A stretch of DNA of 24,143 nt from NCBI GenBank assembly GCA_900313125.1, contig OMPZ01000124.1, positions 1 to 24,143 on the forward strand, written 5' to 3'. A program made the position numbers and the translations under genes. Positions 22,520 to 24,143 of this stretch are shown here, in pieces. Source of the DNA: an uncultured Eubacteriales bacterium (lineage in GTDB: Bacteria; Bacillota; Clostridia; Oscillospirales; Acutalibacteraceae). The notes under the pieces are model-generated. The model searched no databases. It was not told the DNA's origin and saw only the letters and a program-made list of their open reading frames with translations. Numbering within the stretch: position 1 is the first letter of the stretch; each line of letters begins with the position of its first letter.

Positions 22520-22972
22520 ATGAAACGAGGCAGACAGGAAAAGCTTCTCAACCTTATACAAACGAAGGATATAAGTACGCAGGACGAGCTGATAGCGGAG
22601 CTTCGTGCCTGCGGCTATAACGTGACACAGGCGACCGTTTCGCGCGACATCAAGGAGCTGCAGCTCGTCAAAACGCTGTCGCGCTCGGGCAAATACTGCT
22701 ACGCGCCGTCGGCTGCGAAGGATTCAGACGTAAACAACAGGCTCCGTTCGCTGCTGTCAACTTCGGTGATAGATATTGACTTTGCGGGAAATCTTGTTAT
22801 AATAAAAACCGAAGCGGGCATGGCGCAGGCTCTCTGCGCCGCGATAGATTCCGCCGAATACGGCGATATCGTAGGCTCGATAGCGGGCGACGACACGATC
22901 TTTCTCGCCGCAAAAACGGTCGATACCGCGTCTGCAACGGCGGCAGGCTTGAAAAAGCTGTCTACTATCTGA
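22520..22972 (+). CDS. argR: Arginine repressor ArgR/AhrC
   Basis: The 150-residue regulator has an N-terminal winged helix (TQDELIAELRACGYNVTQAT, then VSRDIKELQLVK) with the DNA-contacting Ser41-Arg42. The C-terminal oligomerisation domain binds arginine through the GDD motif (123-125, SIAGDDTIFLAA). The ATG at 22520 is chosen over the in-frame ATG at 22502, which lies inside nadK, because AAAGGA (22505-22510) is 9 bases before it and the product starts at the usual MKRGRQEKLL. The nadK stop ends 1 base before it. I saw no arginine genes nearby; the position upstream of recN is the classic Firmicutes order. Confidence 0.95.
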   Translation: MKRGRQEKLLNLIQTKDISTQDELIAELRACGYNVTQATVSRDIKELQLVKTLSRSGKYCYAPSAAKDSDVNNRLRSLLSTSVIDIDFAGNLVIIKTEAGMAQALCAAIDSAEYGDIVGSIAGDDTIFLAAKTVDTASATAAGLKKLSTI

Positions 22973-23012
22973 CAGCAGTGAAGGTATTCGTTAAAGAAAG
23001 CAGGGTGAACAA

Positions 23013-24143
23013 ATGCTGACAAATATCTACATTGAAAACGTTGCCGTTATCGAGAAGGCAAGCATTGACCTCGACGAGGCGTTCAATATCCTCACAGGCG
23101 AAACCGGCGCCGGTAAATCTATAATCATAGACTCGATCAATGCGATAATGGGGCAGAGAATGTCGCGCGACCTGATAAGAACAGGCGCAAAGCAGGCATT
23201 CATCAGCGCGACCTTCTCGAACGTGTCAAAGGCGGCGGAGGAAAAGCTTTCCGAGCTTGGCTTTGACTCTGACGACGGCGAGTATATCCTTCAGCGAACG
23301 ATCACCGCTGCCGGGAAAAACACCTGCCGCATCAACGGGCGTCCTGCCGCGCTTTCGGCATTGCGCGAGGTCAGTATTTTTCTGATAAACATTTACGGTC
23401 AGAACGAGGGCTACGACTTCATGACCGCTGACAGCCATATAAAATATATCGACGCGGTCGGCGGCTATCCCGACCTCATCGAGGATTACAAGGAGAAATA
23501 TTCCGTATACAGCGAGCTGAAACGCCGTCTGAACGCGCTGTCCGACAATATCCAGGACAGAGAGCGGAAGATCGACCTGCTGAAATACCAGATCGACGAG
23601 ATAGACGAAGCCGAGCTTGAGCCGGGCGAGCTTGAACAGCTCGACGCGCGCCGCAAGATACTCGCAAACGGAGAAAAGATAAAGAACGGCGTCGCGATGT
23701 CGTATTCCTACCTTACGGGCGGCGACGACGAGGGCATACTATCGCGTCTTGAGACCGTGGCGGAGGAGCTGTCAGACCTTTCCGCCCTGCACCCCGATCT
23801 TGAGCCGATCGCCGAAAGAATGCAGTCGGCTTACGAGGAGCTGAACGACTGCCACTACGAGCTGCGCGACATTTACGACGACCTCGATTTCGATCCCGAG
23901 GAGATCGAGCAGGTCGAGGATCGCTGGGAGCTTATCAAAACGCTCTCGCGCAAATACGGCGACACGATAGAGGAGATACTTGAGTTCTGCGAAAGATCAC
24001 GCGCCGAGCTTGACGATCTTCTTCAGTACGATATAAACAAAGAAAAAACCGAAGCTGAGTTCAAAAAAGCCGAAGCGGCTTTGAAGAAGTCGGCGGACGC
24101 GCTCTCAAAGGCAAGGGCAAAGGCGGCGGCGGACTTCTCCGCG
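23013..24143 (+). CDS. recN: DNA repair protein RecN, N-terminal part (cut by window edge)
   Basis: The reading frame stays open for 377 codons to the window end; full RecN is about 550-570 residues. It is an SMC-like ATPase that acts early in double-strand-break repair. The Walker A motif is GETGAGKS (29-36), preceded by MLTNIYIENVAVIEKA. The Q-loop region reads INIYGQNEGYDF rather than the common HGQHEHQ. A long charged coiled coil begins near residue 155 and continues to the edge. The Walker B and signature motifs lie outside the window. AGGGTG (23002-23007) precedes the ATG, 40 bases after argR. Confidence 0.93.
   Translation, partial: MLTNIYIENVAVIEKASIDLDEAFNILTGETGAGKSIIIDSINAIMGQRMSRDLIRTGAKQAFISATFSNVSKAAEEKLSELGFDSDDGEYILQRTITAAGKNTCRINGRPAALSALREVSIFLINIYGQNEGYDFMTADSHIKYIDAVGGYPDLIEDYKEKYSVYSELKRRLNALSDNIQDRERKIDLLKYQIDEIDEAELEPGELEQLDARRKILANGEKIKNGVAMSYSYLTGGDDEGILSRLETVAEELSDLSALHPDLEPIAERMQSAYEELNDCHYELRDIYDDLDFDPEEIEQVEDRWELIKTLSRKYGDTIEEILEFCERSRAELDDLLQYDINKEKTEAEFKKAEAALKKSADALSKARAKAAADFSA

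Overview
This window looks like a stretch of chromosome from an anaerobic, spore-forming Firmicute of the class Clostridia, most likely an Oscillospiraceae/Ruminococcus-type gut bacterium. The reasons are the pro-SigK gene with its membrane pro-sequence, a SpoIIM-family gene, the Firmicutes gene order nusB-xseA-xseB-ispA-dxs-tlyA-nadK-argR-recN, strong AGGAGG-type ribosome binding sites with several TTG/GTG starts, and GC-rich genes separated by AT-rich gaps. I saw no rRNA, tRNA, CRISPR array, insertion sequence or phage genes.

Layout. Positions 1-51 hold the first 17 codons of a leftward small-peptide gene with a long, hairpin-rich leader and a good promoter. A rightward cluster follows (682-4382): an HPD-less J-domain/TPR-like protein, a small membrane protein, proC, a SpoIIM-family protein and a YesL-like membrane protein. 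It ends at a bidirectional terminator (4390-4424). Leftward genes then run from 7562 back to 4431: phosphoglucomutase, with its own promoter and terminator, and a two-gene unit of a 97-residue protein plus a CmpB-type membrane protein. From 7996 everything is rightward again: a membrane-anchored acidic protein, an EpsC-type serine acetyltransferase, an orphan ABC substrate-binding lipoprotein, a DtxR/MntR-type regulator, a second CmpB-type protein, release factor 3 (prfC) and sigK.

The right third (15155-24143, running off the edge) is one tightly packed operon: nusB, a divergent TsaD-like (M22) gene, xseA, xseB, ispA, dxs, tlyA, nadK, argR and recN. It joins transcription antitermination, exonuclease VII, isoprenoid precursor synthesis, rRNA methylation, NADP synthesis, arginine control and DNA repair. 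A roughly 270-base leader containing a MITE-like inverted-repeat element precedes nusB.

The most interesting signals are regulatory. The spoIIM-family gene has its Shine-Dalgarno locked inside a perfect 13-bp inverted repeat whose left arm overlaps a good match to a sigma-E promoter. Read-through RNA from proC would then be translationally silenced while a sporulation transcript would be free. sigK also has its Shine-Dalgarno buried in a long near-perfect hairpin. Two copies of a covarying GC-rich hairpin repeat lie just upstream of candidate promoters at 599 and 3376. I did not find a clear new multi-gene defence or biosynthetic system.
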